A stretch of 64,000 bases of DNA from contig NZ_HG916852.1 in the NCBI RefSeq assembly GCF_000577275.2, positions 1,863,001-1,927,000 of the forward strand, given 5' to 3'. This document shows, one piece after another, positions 28,147 to 37,137 of this stretch. The DNA is from Rhizobium favelukesii (GTDB taxonomy: Bacteria > Pseudomonadota > Alphaproteobacteria > Rhizobiales > Rhizobiaceae). The number at the start of each line of letters is the position of its first letter. Positions within the stretch are counted from its first letter, which is position 1. The position numbers were made by a program, and so were the translations under genes. Below the pieces are notes generated by a model, which made no database searches, was not told where the DNA came from, and saw only the letters and a program-made list of their open reading frames with translations.

Positions 28147-28261
28147 TTAGAATTTCACGCCGATACCCGCCGAGACGGCATGTTGATCAAGATCGACGCC
28201 GGTTCCCTGAATTTCTTCGTCGCCATAATCGCTGTAGCGATATTCCGCCCGGCACGACATC
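28147..28261 (-). pseudogene. C-terminal remnant of an outer-membrane beta-barrel protein (RopB/Omp25-like)
   Basis: About 37 codons reading AEYRYSDYGDEEI...DLDQHAVSAGIGVKF then TAA give the typical last strands of rhizobial small porin-like proteins, ending in the C-terminal Phe needed for barrel assembly. Upstream codons are unrelated, so the gene body is gone. The TAA stop lies in the TAGTTA copy left by the IS insertion next to it. Confidence 0.7.
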
Positions 28262-28490
28262 ATGCGACTTCTCCCGTGGGGCTAAGAAAATGGGATCGAA
28301 TATAGTGAATAATATCAGACACAACCTTAACAACGGGTTTCTTGGCTCGTTCGCGCGTTAGTGTCGTTGCTTGCTCCGCGGCTAGCCGAAGGACAAGACC
28401 TTTTGCGGGAGGGGGTCGGATGGCGCGGCTATTTTCGCGCGGCTGCGGGGCCAAGCCACAATCGTTAGTCATGCCGTTAACTAAGGGGAA

Positions 28491-28514
28491 GTGGTCGGAG
28501 TGGAGAGATTCGAA
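28491..28514. repeat. attL of element 1
   Basis: This 24-bp sequence (contains GGTCGGAGTGGAGAGATTCG) is identical to 47354-47377. It is the CCA end, acceptor strand and T-arm of tRNA-Pro without the rest of the tRNA, so it is the distal attachment site copy. Confidence 0.93.
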
Positions 28515-28637
28515 ATCTCATATCATATTGAAAAACAAAGATTATTTTTATAATTTGTAACATTGTGACGACCAGGATTTTGATGTGGAAAAGTAAGTTG
28601 CGCCCGCGCCGAGCCCGCCACTTTAGGTTAATTTGCA

Positions 28638-29327
28638 ATGTTGCAAGTTATGGGAGTTTGCTCGATGGGAGCGTTGATTACGCGTGATTGTATTCGCTGC
28701 GGGACGGCGAAGGTCCAGCTAACGGCGGTGGGGTGGATCCAACAAGGCTCTGACTGCGAAGTAGCCTTTGTATGCAACAATTGCAGCCAACTCAGTATCT
28801 ACCAAGCGCAATGCCGCATCGACCTCAAGAACAATCACGTGAACCTAGACAAGAACGCAAACGCTAGTTGTGAACCAAACCCTGTCTTCAACACGGTTCC
28901 GCTTGAGCCGCTAAATGACGAAATACCAGGGCGAATAGCTGAAATATTCACACAAGCCGCAAAGGCGCGTCGCCTCCAAATGTTTGACGCATCAGGTGCG
29001 ATGTTTCGCAAGACGATCGATGTGGCAACTAAACACATATTTGCTACAGACTCGCGCCTCGAGGGCCGAAATCCCGCTGACGCCCTACGGGTGAGAATCA
29101 AAGCGCTCGGGGATTTGAAAATTCTAGAGGATGACATCGTCGAATTGGCTGATGTTGTCGCAGTTGATGGCAACGACGCCTCGCACGACATGGATCCCTA
29201 TACCGGGGAAGAGGCAGAAGCGCTCGAAGATCTGACCCTCGACCTTCTTGATCGCCTTTTCGTTAGGCCGGCACGTGTGGCAAAGGTTCGCGCAAAGCAA
29301 ATTGCTGCCGGGCAGCGAAAGGAGTAG
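28638..29327 (+). CDS. DUF4145 protein with N-terminal zinc ribbon
   Basis: This 229-residue protein has an N-terminal zinc-ribbon made by CIRCG and CNNCS (about residues 15-55), and a helical DUF4145 domain (about 100-215, with GAMFRKTIDVATKHIF and DGNDASHDMDPYTGEEAEALEDLTLDLLDRLF). DUF4145 is counted among HEPN-like families and is often found in restriction-modification and other phage-defence loci. The surrounding DNA is clearly more AT-rich than the chromosome. It is followed on the same strand by a second HEPN-like gene and faces a methyltransferase-nuclease. Confidence 0.72.
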   Translation: MLQVMGVCSMGALITRDCIRCGTAKVQLTAVGWIQQGSDCEVAFVCNNCSQLSIYQAQCRIDLKNNHVNLDKNANASCEPNPVFNTVPLEPLNDEIPGRIAEIFTQAAKARRLQMFDASGAMFRKTIDVATKHIFATDSRLEGRNPADALRVRIKALGDLKILEDDIVELADVVAVDGNDASHDMDPYTGEEAEALEDLTLDLLDRLFVRPARVAKVRAKQIAAGQRKE

Positions 29328-29380
29328 GTCGAACATCAGCCGACTGCGCTCACGCCAATGACCATTCTGGAAGATCGTGC

Positions 29381-30388
29381 ATGAATACCAAAAAACCAAT
29401 AGATAAGATTCGTGACGGCGCGGGCCAAATGGACGTAGGCGACGAAGCCGACGGCAGGATCACGAGTGCCACTACAATCAATGATCGACTCTACATTATC
29501 AAGGAACGAGCCGTTTACGTCATCGCAATGGCGGATGAGATCGATCCAGATCGCACCAACATTGGCATCCCCAATACTCAGCAACTTGTGTTGAGTATCG
29601 GGTCTGACTCGGAAATCATCCAACGGATCCTGCTCACAGCCGCTGAACTTTTCAAGAAGGATCGCCTCCTACCAGAAATTGACTGGAACGCGGCGCTCGT
29701 CACTGCATTAGATATCGTTAAGGACCTTGTTGCAGCTCAAGAGATTGCCGAGAGCTACAACGTCGCAAAGTTGAATGCCGAATCGAAAATGCAATCTGCG
29801 AAGGGCATGTCCTTCCGGCTACCGGCAATCCCAGATATCCAAGCTCGGACCAAAGATTATATCCAGAAAATGGATCACGCGTTTCAAAACGTTTATCGAT
29901 TGTGCTCAATCTTTTACGACGAGAAAGATATGAGGGCTGCTGGCGCGTGGCTAGATGGGTTTGTTGTCAATCTACAAACACGCTTGGCAATCGACGATCC
30001 TTTCATCCCATTCGCCACGGCGCTCGCTAATTTTGGGAAGCTTGTAAGAAATATCCGACACTGTATCGAGCACCCGAAGTCTTCGCAGCGGCTGGATCTC
30101 AGGGATTATCATCTTACGCCGAATCGAGAATTAGTCGCCCCATCGATTGCGGTGGTCCACCCGGCGACACCAATTGATCAAACGCCACTTGAAGAGTTCT
30201 TTGCGGTCATTCTTTCGCAATCAGTCGACGGCATTGAAACTCTAATGGCCTTTCTGGCCGCCTCAAACGTTGCTACTTTGGGCAAGTTTCAAATCATGGT
30301 AGGAGAAGTGCCTGAGCATCAACGTCGGGACGGAGTGCGTTTTGGCTATCTGGTCGGTGTAGGGGGCGGGTGGAACCGGCTCGGCTGA
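29381..30388 (+). CDS. Hypothetical protein with HEPN-like motif
   Basis: I do not recognise the family of this 335-residue, mostly helical protein. Residues around 225-235 read LVRNIRHCIEHPKSS, where R-H-C-I-E-H gives the R-x4-H spacing of HEPN RNases, in the right setting after a helical bundle (MDHAFQNVYRLCSIFYDEKDMRAAGAWLDGF). The N-terminal 90 residues are separate and acidic. It follows the DUF4145 gene by 53 bp. It is convergent with the methyltransferase gene and ends 2 bp from it, suggesting one cargo unit. Confidence 0.6.
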   Translation: MNTKKPIDKIRDGAGQMDVGDEADGRITSATTINDRLYIIKERAVYVIAMADEIDPDRTNIGIPNTQQLVLSIGSDSEIIQRILLTAAELFKKDRLLPEIDWNAALVTALDIVKDLVAAQEIAESYNVAKLNAESKMQSAKGMSFRLPAIPDIQARTKDYIQKMDHAFQNVYRLCSIFYDEKDMRAAGAWLDGFVVNLQTRLAIDDPFIPFATALANFGKLVRNIRHCIEHPKSSQRLDLRDYHLTPNRELVAPSIAVVHPATPIDQTPLEEFFAVILSQSVDGIETLMAFLAASNVATLGKFQIMVGEVPEHQRRDGVRFGYLVGVGGGWNRLG

Positions 30389-30390
30389 TA

Positions 30391-31995
30391 TCAGAGTAGA
30401 TTTCCTTGCCTGCCTTCCGATTCCCTTTCTGCCTTCTTGTAGCCCTCGCTATGTCCGAACGGTAATTGGGGACGCCGCTTATCTAAAATCTGAGCGGCAG
30501 TCATAATTTGGAGGCGCGGTATTTTTTGCCCGCCGGTTTCGTAGATACCTGCAGCGGCAGCCTCTTTTTCCATCTCGCGAGTAGGCTCATTCAATGAAAG
30601 AAAAATGCCTAAGGCGGCTTTTTCTCGCTCCATAGTTCCTTTCAAATCGCGAATATCACCAGATTTTATTCCGCCTCCTTTAACCGAAATAATCGCAAAC
30701 TGCGGCTTCTTGTCAGCATCACGGAAATGCAAGTAGCCGTCGATACCGCGGTCCATTCCCTTTTTCCCACCTTTATAAGGCTGTCCGCCGATTGACCCCA
30801 CGATCCATTTTTGGAATTCGTGTTTGTCCCGCAGGGCGAGATCTTGCGCCGCTTGTTTGTCCTTGGGCACGCCAATGACTTCGTAGACAATGCTGGGAAA
30901 GCTTTCTTTAAGGCGACGCTCTATCAGACCGATTGCAAGATGCGTGACGTCAATGCCTATCCATTGGCGACCTAGTTTCTGCGCCGCGTGCACGGTTGTC
31001 CCGCAGCCGCAGAAGGGGTCGAGCACCACATCACCAGCATTTGATGATGAAGCGACAATGCGCTCAAGAAGCGCAACCGGCTTTTGAGTAGGATAACCAA
31101 GACGTTCTTTAGCCTGCGAATTGATTGGAGGAATGTCGTCCCAAAGGGTGTCAACAGTTTCGCCGTCGAGTTCATCGAGATAACGCTTGCGCTGCAATCT
31201 CTTCGTTTTGTCTTTTGGGAAGTATACGCGGCCGTCGGCGTCCATCTCCCTCATCCGCTCAATCGATACTGCCCATCCGTTTGCCGGCGGCGCGTAGCCT
31301 TTGTATTCATACGTCAGATTTGGGCGGGGCGATGGGCTGGTGAGGTTGTCAAGTCGATATAGGCGCCCATCCCCGTCATCGTGCGTGAATTTCGTGGCGA
31401 TGTAGTTTTCATTGTTCTGGCGAAATTGGCGATTGAAGCGGGCAGCGCTCGATTTGGCTACGAAAAGTATAACGTCGTGGCTAACACCGAACCTAACGGC
31501 GGCGTTGTTCGTCTCACCACGTCCGGCTTTTCGTTTCCAAATGATCTCATTTCGGAAGTTGCTGGCCCCGAAGATGGAATCGAGGATGATCTTGAGGTAA
31601 TGGCTCGAGGTCGGGTCACAGTGAAGATAAAGTGACCCTGTCGGTTTCAAAACACGATGCAGTTCAATCAAGCGGACTGTCATCATTGTCAGGTAGGCCA
31701 TCATGTCATTTTCGCCGAGCGCGGAGCGCATCGCTCGGAGCATGATCGCAGCGTCAGAATGCTCGCCTGTCAAAACCTCATCAAAGGCCATTTCTGCGGA
31801 ATCAGTCCAGTGCCAAGTATCATCGAAAGCTTCAATCTGCGCGGCTGACTGTTCACCTGCCGGACCTCTAAAAAGAACGTTGTAAGACGCGTTCGAGTTA
31901 AAGGGCGGGTCGAGATATATGAGGTCAACGGACTCGGATCGGATGCTCTCCCGGAGCACCGAGAGATTGTCTCCATAATAGAGTTTATTTGGCAT
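30391..31995 (-). CDS. DNA methyltransferase (beta class) fused to an Mrr-like nuclease domain
   Basis: This 534-residue protein starts MPNKLYYGDNLSVL. The catalytic motif IV is YLDPPFNSN (about 28-36). After a target-recognition region, SAM motif I lies downstream in VVLDPFCGCGTTVHAA (about 345), so the order is that of beta-class N6-adenine/N4-cytosine enzymes. The C-terminal part (about 405-515) has GMDRGIDGYLHF and FAIISVKGGGIKSGDIRDLKG, a restriction-endonuclease-like core (D...S-x-K) common in this fusion family. It may modify and cut, or only modify. It is a likely protective or anti-competitor cargo of the element. Confidence 0.85.
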   Translation of the reverse strand: MPNKLYYGDNLSVLRESIRSESVDLIYLDPPFNSNASYNVLFRGPAGEQSAAQIEAFDDTWHWTDSAEMAFDEVLTGEHSDAAIMLRAMRSALGENDMMAYLTMMTVRLIELHRVLKPTGSLYLHCDPTSSHYLKIILDSIFGASNFRNEIIWKRKAGRGETNNAAVRFGVSHDVILFVAKSSAARFNRQFRQNNENYIATKFTHDDGDGRLYRLDNLTSPSPRPNLTYEYKGYAPPANGWAVSIERMREMDADGRVYFPKDKTKRLQRKRYLDELDGETVDTLWDDIPPINSQAKERLGYPTQKPVALLERIVASSSNAGDVVLDPFCGCGTTVHAAQKLGRQWIGIDVTHLAIGLIERRLKESFPSIVYEVIGVPKDKQAAQDLALRDKHEFQKWIVGSIGGQPYKGGKKGMDRGIDGYLHFRDADKKPQFAIISVKGGGIKSGDIRDLKGTMEREKAALGIFLSLNEPTREMEKEAAAAGIYETGGQKIPRLQIMTAAQILDKRRPQLPFGHSEGYKKAERESEGRQGNLL

Positions 31996-32122
31996 CCGAT
32001 CCCACCCCGACTCACGATTTTCAATCGTTATGCAACATTAAATTGCGGTGGGGAAGCCCGGTGATTTCCCTTGGACAACAACGCCTATACTGAGCCCGCC
32101 GACTAAGATTGGTGAGCGTCCG

Positions 32123-32407
32123 TCATTCAGGTTGCTTCTTCCACGTCGCTATCATTGCATTGATTTTCGGCTGCACCCGTCGACGGGCGTCATCGCGATC
32201 AACGCCGGCCAAAAGCATCTGATCATAATCGGTCATTGAATGGCGCATCACATTCTGCATCGTGATGCCGACGGCTTTCCCGATTGATGCGCCGTTCCAA
32301 TCCTTCTTTGTGATCTCGGAGACAAAGAACGCGATAGCGAACTCTGGGCATCCGGGATGCTTGCGCCGAATGTGCTTTTCGACGATTGCAGGTGAGAATT
32401 TTGCCAT
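32123..32407 (-). CDS. DUF2293-like small protein
   Basis: The 94-residue product has basic N-terminal half (VEKHIRRKHPGCPEFAIAFF) and a C-terminal MRHSMTDYDQMLLAGVDRDDARRRVQPKINAMIATWKK, which matches the end of the DUF2293 family (R-H-x-T-x-Y-D...G-x-x-R-x-x-A-R). Function unknown. Confidence 0.6.
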   Translation of the reverse strand: MAKFSPAIVEKHIRRKHPGCPEFAIAFFVSEITKKDWNGASIGKAVGITMQNVMRHSMTDYDQMLLAGVDRDDARRRVQPKINAMIATWKKQPE

Positions 32408-32427
32408 GGAAGGTCCAAAAAGCGAAA

Positions 32428-32447
32428 GGCCCGCTGTTACGCGGGCC
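32428..32447 (-). terminator. Rho-independent terminator downstream of the 32459 gene
   Basis: GGCCCGC (32428-32434) pairs with GCGGGCC (32441-32447), loop 6 nt. Read on the - strand it is followed by TTTCGCTTTTT. It lies 12 bp after the stop codon of the small gene ending at 32459. Confidence 0.75.
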
Positions 32448-32458
32448 CTCGATCTCCT

Positions 32459-32779
32459 TTAAAGCGTCGCAGCGATTGCTCTTGCGCGCTCGGCACCATC
32501 ATCACCAGCGACCAGAGCCGCCACGTAACCAGCGGCAAACGCATAATCATGAAAATGGTCCGGCGACGCGGCACACGCCACTTCTGCGGCTTTGATCAGA
32601 ACTGCAAGCTGGTGAAGGTCGTCAGGTTCATCTTTGACCACAACATCGGCGAACCGTTTTCGATTTGCATCGATAAGTTCTTGAAGTGCCGGAGAGAAGC
32701 GTGACGCTACACTCGGATTGGCTTCGATGCGCTCACCGTGCTCATCAATGATAAGCGTTGCGGCAGTAATCTTAGACAT
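32459..32779 (-). CDS. Hypothetical protein
   Basis: The 106-residue product (MSKITAATLIIDEHGERIEAN start) has a small N-terminal beta part and an Ala-rich helical C-terminus (AAEVACAASPDHFHDYAFAAGYVAALVAGDDG). It is followed by a terminator. No family recognised; probably a real phage accessory gene. Confidence 0.55.
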   Translation of the reverse strand: MSKITAATLIIDEHGERIEANPSVASRFSPALQELIDANRKRFADVVVKDEPDDLHQLAVLIKAAEVACAASPDHFHDYAFAAGYVAALVAGDDGAERARAIAATL

Positions 32780-32838
32780 GTATTTTCCACTTCTGGCCTT
32801 CGGGCCGCTGAGGACAGGTTGCGCCTGTCACGCTGTTT

Positions 32839-32882
32839 CCTGCTGGTTGAGAGAGGGTCTCAAGCTGCCCTCAACCAGCAGG
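32839..32882. other. 13-bp perfect inverted repeat
   Basis: CCTGCTGGTTGAG (32839-32851) and CTCAACCAGCAGG (32870-32882) are perfect arms around an 18-nt centre. No T run follows on either strand, so an operator, a protein-binding cruciform or a small structured RNA is more likely than a terminator. Confidence 0.55.
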
Positions 32883-33001
32883 ACCAGACGACGCTTCTGC
32901 GCGGAAAGGCCTACGCCTGCCGCTTCGATATGTCTCAATGTCTGGGATTTCGCATTAGTCACATAGTTAGTTGGGAAACAAGATGGCGAAAGATGGCACG
33001 T

Positions 33002-33187
33002 TCATTTCGCCGCCGGAACGTTCGCGCCATAGCCGCCCGTCACGCTCTCTGGCCAAAGCCCCGCGATTTCACCTAGAGCGATTTTGAAGGGATCGGTGTC
33101 TTGAGAGACATAGACGTCGGCTGAGCAAGACAGCAAGGCGTCCATGAGCCGTGCGTAGGTCACACTGTCGAGAATGAATTGAGGCAT
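33002..33187 (-). CDS. Small hypothetical protein
   Basis: A 61-residue frame (MPQFILDSVTYARLMDALL...) preceded by GGAGCCTCC on the - strand. No family recognised. Its acidic composition and good ribosome site make it plausible. Confidence 0.4.
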   Translation of the reverse strand: MPQFILDSVTYARLMDALLSCSADVYVSQDTDPFKIALGEIAGLWPESVTGGYGANVPAAK

Positions 33188-33435
33188 GTCGGTAGGAGGC
33201 TCCTTCTACCTGGTTTCAATTGATACGTGAATCATCACCCAACGCCGGACAAAGGTCAAGCTTCATTGAGAGTAAACCGTTAAGTTTCAATAAGTTAGTA
33301 AGTAAATTTTGACTGATAGACTCTCCGATCGAGGCGCTGGGACCGAGGCCTTTTTAGCGCCGCACCTTCCGTTGTTATTGTCGCGGCGCGCGGTGCGCTA
33401 TACGCTCCTAGATAGAATCGTCTTAGGGGGAATTG

Positions 33436-33744
33436 ATGCTTAGGGTTTTATGCGCTGCGCTGCTTGCGGCTGCGTGTTCGAACGTGGCGAAAGCCGAGGA
33501 ACTGCCGGACGATACACAAGTCAGAGCAATGACTATTCACCCAAGCGATGACATGACCATTCCGGCAGGGACTGGCACGCTCAAAGAATGCCGGGAAGCG
33601 GTAGCGGAGATGATGGAGCAGCTAAAGCAAGAAAATGATCCGCTTTCAGACGGCACTATATACGCGTGCATTCCGGTGGATCTCCCAAGTGATCAACCAA
33701 CGCTCCTCAAGGCCTCTCGTTTCAAGCGGAACATGTTCAATTAA
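33436..33744 (+). CDS. Exported hypothetical protein
   Basis: The 102-residue product has a signal peptide (LRVLCAALLAAACSNVAKAEE, cleavage after AKA) and a short mature part with two Cys (KECREAV and YACIPV) that could form a disulfide. GGGGGAATTG precedes the ATG. Like the lipoprotein at 45135 it may be a host-expressed cargo gene. Family unknown. Confidence 0.6.
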   Translation: MLRVLCAALLAAACSNVAKAEELPDDTQVRAMTIHPSDDMTIPAGTGTLKECREAVAEMMEQLKQENDPLSDGTIYACIPVDLPSDQPTLLKASRFKRNMFN

Positions 33745-34016
33745 AGTTCCGGCGACAGCTCGCGTCTTCCGCTGTCTTAGTTACCGAACCAAGGGTGCAT
33801 CAGATGTTGAAGGCGGTCCTACAAACCTCTTAACCTACAACCTTTCTCTAGGAAGCTGACATAGCTTTACCTAGGGCATGAACAGGATGTAACGCCTATC
33901 GGCCAAGCATCCAGTCACATCGCTCTAGGCAAAGCTCTGTCTGGAAAGAAGAAAATTCTTTCTCTGAGGCCACACGACGGCCCATATGGCGGGCCAATCG
34001 GGGAGACATACCAAAC

Positions 34017-34376
34017 TTGACAACCTTGTCACAGGGAGGCCGGGGTCAGACTGTCGGCCTTTATGTCAGACTTCCCATACCGTTGCCGGATATGGCTGGC
34101 GTAGAGTTATCAAACCAGTTTGGCGATCTGATAACGCTCACGAGTCGCAATCTACCAGCGTTGCTCGTCCTGCCGGATCTGACGTTATTGGGTGGAAATC
34201 ATCGGCGGCTATGCCAGCCTATTCTACAGCAGATAAGTCAGACCCTGCTTGAGAACATAATAGCAACAATCGTAGCCGGTTGCGCGAAATTTTTCTTCGA
34301 AAAGGCAAAAAAACTACACGCAACCGGTGCTTTTGCCGACTATTATATTGGTGATCGCGGCGCAGCGATTGAATGA
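34017..34376 (+). CDS. Hypothetical protein (weak call)
   Basis: A 119-codon frame with a TTG start (34017), ending IIATIVAGCAKFFFEKAKKLHATGAFADYYIG. The C-terminal half has a helix plus a basic stretch that reads like real protein. The stop abuts a strong terminator on the same strand, which supports transcription in this direction. Start and family uncertain. Confidence 0.35.
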   Translation: MTTLSQGGRGQTVGLYVRLPIPLPDMAGVELSNQFGDLITLTSRNLPALLVLPDLTLLGGNHRRLCQPILQQISQTLLENIIATIVAGCAKFFFEKAKKLHATGAFADYYIGDRGAAIE

Positions 34377-34411
34377 AAGACCCCGGCGACGTCAGACCCG
34401 CCGGGGTCTTT
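34376..34411. terminator. Strong bidirectional terminator
   Basis: AAAGACCCCGGCG (34376-34388) and CGCCGGGGTCTTT (34399-34411) form a perfect 13-bp stem with 10-nt loop. T-rich ends occur on both strands. It separates the + strand accessory genes from the end of the - strand structural operon. Confidence 0.85.
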
Positions 34412-34465
34412 CTGTTTCAAATTGATTATGAAGCGCAAGTCAGAGATAACTTCCGGCGTCTGCTT

Positions 34466-37126
34466 CTATCGCCCGCGCCCAGGTGAAAGCATATTGCCGG
34501 GCCGCATCTGTCGCGCCAGCTCACTACAGACGACGCCGCGCATGGTTGCCTCCATTTGTGCGCCGATCTGCTTCGCGAGATCGGCGTTTTGTTCTGGCGT
34601 TCCGCTACCGGACGTATTGACCGTGACCGGCGCGGAAATGCTAATCTGCTGAAGCGGCGAAATGCTGTTTGGCCCGGTCTTGAGGTTCGGTGAGCGGATA
34701 GCGGGCGCATTCCCAACGTAGCCACCTTCGGCAAAGCCACCGAGCGCACCACGGTGTAGAGATTCAAGGTTGCCGACACCAATCCGGCTGGTCGCCTTCT
34801 TGCTCATGACGTATTCCCCACGATGCACGACGCCTGCCCGTTCATACTTGCCACCATCGCCGGTATAGCCACCCTCGCTAAAGCCGAAGATCGCGCCGAG
34901 AATGCCGCTACCCGCACCGCCGAACAAACCGGCTAGCGGGCCTTTCCCAAGCAGCGCGGCCTGAAGCGTCGCGTCAACGAGGTTGTTAAGTAGGCTCTTA
35001 AGCGCGCCGTTGAGGTCTTGCGTGCCTGTAAGGAGGCCGGAAAGTGTGCTTGTGAAACTTTCCGCGAAATACTGCTCTGCCGTCTTCAAGCCTTCCGTAG
35101 AAGCGGCGACTTCCTTGCTCTTGCCGTCAAGCTGCTGCGTGAGAGTGATCTTCTCGCGAAGCTGCTGAAGTTCGGAGTCGCTAAGCGTGATGCCTGCGCG
35201 TTTCGCTTCCTGCTGCGCCTGATACACAGCAAGCTCAATTCGCTGCTGGGATGCCGACATACCGGAAATCGACTGTTCGAACCGGGCAAGGTCAAGACCT
35301 TCCTGCACCGTCTGGTTCAGGCTCTTGCGGGCAGCGTCTTGCTGCTTGATGAGTTCGGTCCTCTCCTTCTCGCTATCTGTCGGGGCGAGGGGCTGTGCTG
35401 CGGTCGGCGTCCCGGCATAGGCGTTACGAATGGTGCCGTCATCAACGCGGTTAAGCCCGGTCCATTCCTGCCGAAGTGCTGCCGGATCATTGCCCCGACG
35501 TCGAAGAAGCGCGCGGGCAAGTTCGTCCTGGGTCTTCTCATCAAAGAGACGATCACCGGAAAGGCCAAGTTCCTTAATAAGCCCTTCAAGGGTTGCGCCC
35601 GTGATCTGATATCGGCCAAGGGCCGATGAGCCCCTACCATCGCCATAGAGAGCGCGGTTAGCGGGGTCGGCGAGCATACGGCGCTGAAGATCGCGAACTT
35701 GATCGAGTGTCATGCCGACAAGGTTCTGAGCGCCACCGGTCCAGCGGCCATTGTCGAGGGTAGAATTATAGTCCCCGCCGCTTTCGACGGTGGCGATGAG
35801 ATCAAGAATGTTATCGTGCTTGCCGAACCGAGCGATGCTCTTGGCGCGATTGGCGAGGTCGGTGGCGTTCATGACCTCGCCCATTGTCCGGGCGCTGCCA
35901 ACGGCCTTCTGATAAGCCGCGTCAATGCCGTCAGTCGTAGCGAGGGTATCGAGTTCGGACTTTAGTTCCGGCACAAGCTTCTTCAGGTCGGCGAGGGCGG
36001 TCTTGAAGTTTGCCGCTGCGGTCGTGTTCGCGGCAAAGCCCCTACCGACGTTCACGGTCATGTCGGACAGTTCCTTGAGGGCGTTCTTCAGTTCCTCGCT
36101 GCCGCCGCCTAGATCGCTAATCTGTTCGTCAACGGCAGCAAGTGCCGCGCGAAGCTGGCGAAGTTCAACTTCCTTCATGACGTTGAGCGGGTTCGCTTCG
36201 GTATCCGCGATCTGGCGTTCGATCTTTGCCCGCTGTTCCTGAAGCCGCTTCAACTGCTGTTCGGGGCTATTAAAGCCTGCAATGGCGCGGTCACGCGCGC
36301 CCCCGGAAGGGTCATTGATATAGCCGATGATCTTGGAAGCCACGTTGACGCCTTCGACTGCCGCCTGCTTGGCGTAGATCGTGAAATTGCGCCACATGGT
36401 GGAGAACTCGCGATCGATCTTCTTCGCGGACTCAATCTGTTCGTCGGTGAAGGTCGCGGCCTCGCTGCGCATCTTCTGGATTTCGGAGACGGACAGGCCG
36501 AGAACCTTGGCGAGGTCTTCCGCTCCCTGTCCCCCGAATACCTCGTCAAGGATACGGGTCTGCGCTGCCGCGTCCAATTTCTGAAGCTTGCCGATAATCT
36601 CATCAAGGAAGCGGTTCGGGTCCTTCAGCTTGGCCGCAACGTCGGTTGCGGTATAGCCAAGGCGCTGAAACGCCTCTTCGGCGCTGCCCTTGCCGGTCTT
36701 GGCAAACTCGTCGCCGCGAATGTTCAGTTCCTTGAGGGCGTCGGTTACGCCGTCAATGCTCATGCCGGTAGCGGTAGCGACATAGGTCCACTGCTGCCAA
36801 ACCTTCGAAGAGACGCCAGCCTTGCGGGCTTCGCGGTCAACTTCGGCAACGGTATCGGCGATTTCCTTGAGCGCAATGGCAGCACCGCCCACGCCAGCAA
36901 CAAGTGCGCCGCCCTTCATGAGTGGGGCAAACATGCCTTCAAGCTTCGCACCGATGGACGCGGAAGCCTTGCCGAGCGTCTTTTCCATGTTCTCAGCCGA
37001 CTGGCGGGCGCGGCCCTCCATCTTCTTGAAGTTGTCGTTCGTCGCCGTCCGCGCGCGCATCATGTCACGCTCATACTTGTTCAGGCGGGCCTCAAGACTC
37101 ACGACAAGGCGCTGTGTGTCATCCAT
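34466..37126 (-). CDS. Tail tape measure protein with embedded lysozyme-like domain
   Basis: This 886-residue protein starts MDDTQRLVVSLEARLNKYERDM, typical of small-siphovirus tape measures: helical N-terminus (VSSKVWQQWTYVATATGMS), hydrophobic Ala/Gly region near 740-760 and a C-terminus with repeated GGYTGDGG/GEYVMSKKAT/GGFAEGGYVG. Residues about 430-570 form a lambda-lysozyme/transglycosylase-like domain (LIATVESGGDYNS..., GRGSSALGRYQITGATL, LGLSGDRLFDEKTQDELARALL), which would open peptidoglycan during DNA entry. It is the last gene of the structural operon. The other tail genes that normally surround it are missing. Confidence 0.85.
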   Translation of the reverse strand: MDDTQRLVVSLEARLNKYERDMMRARTATNDNFKKMEGRARQSAENMEKTLGKASASIGAKLEGMFAPLMKGGALVAGVGGAAIALKEIADTVAEVDREARKAGVSSKVWQQWTYVATATGMSIDGVTDALKELNIRGDEFAKTGKGSAEEAFQRLGYTATDVAAKLKDPNRFLDEIIGKLQKLDAAAQTRILDEVFGGQGAEDLAKVLGLSVSEIQKMRSEAATFTDEQIESAKKIDREFSTMWRNFTIYAKQAAVEGVNVASKIIGYINDPSGGARDRAIAGFNSPEQQLKRLQEQRAKIERQIADTEANPLNVMKEVELRQLRAALAAVDEQISDLGGGSEELKNALKELSDMTVNVGRGFAANTTAAANFKTALADLKKLVPELKSELDTLATTDGIDAAYQKAVGSARTMGEVMNATDLANRAKSIARFGKHDNILDLIATVESGGDYNSTLDNGRWTGGAQNLVGMTLDQVRDLQRRMLADPANRALYGDGRGSSALGRYQITGATLEGLIKELGLSGDRLFDEKTQDELARALLRRRGNDPAALRQEWTGLNRVDDGTIRNAYAGTPTAAQPLAPTDSEKERTELIKQQDAARKSLNQTVQEGLDLARFEQSISGMSASQQRIELAVYQAQQEAKRAGITLSDSELQQLREKITLTQQLDGKSKEVAASTEGLKTAEQYFAESFTSTLSGLLTGTQDLNGALKSLLNNLVDATLQAALLGKGPLAGLFGGAGSGILGAIFGFSEGGYTGDGGKYERAGVVHRGEYVMSKKATSRIGVGNLESLHRGALGGFAEGGYVGNAPAIRSPNLKTGPNSISPLQQISISAPVTVNTSGSGTPEQNADLAKQIGAQMEATMRGVVCSELARQMRPGNMLSPGRGR

Positions 37127-37137
37127 TACTAATGTTC

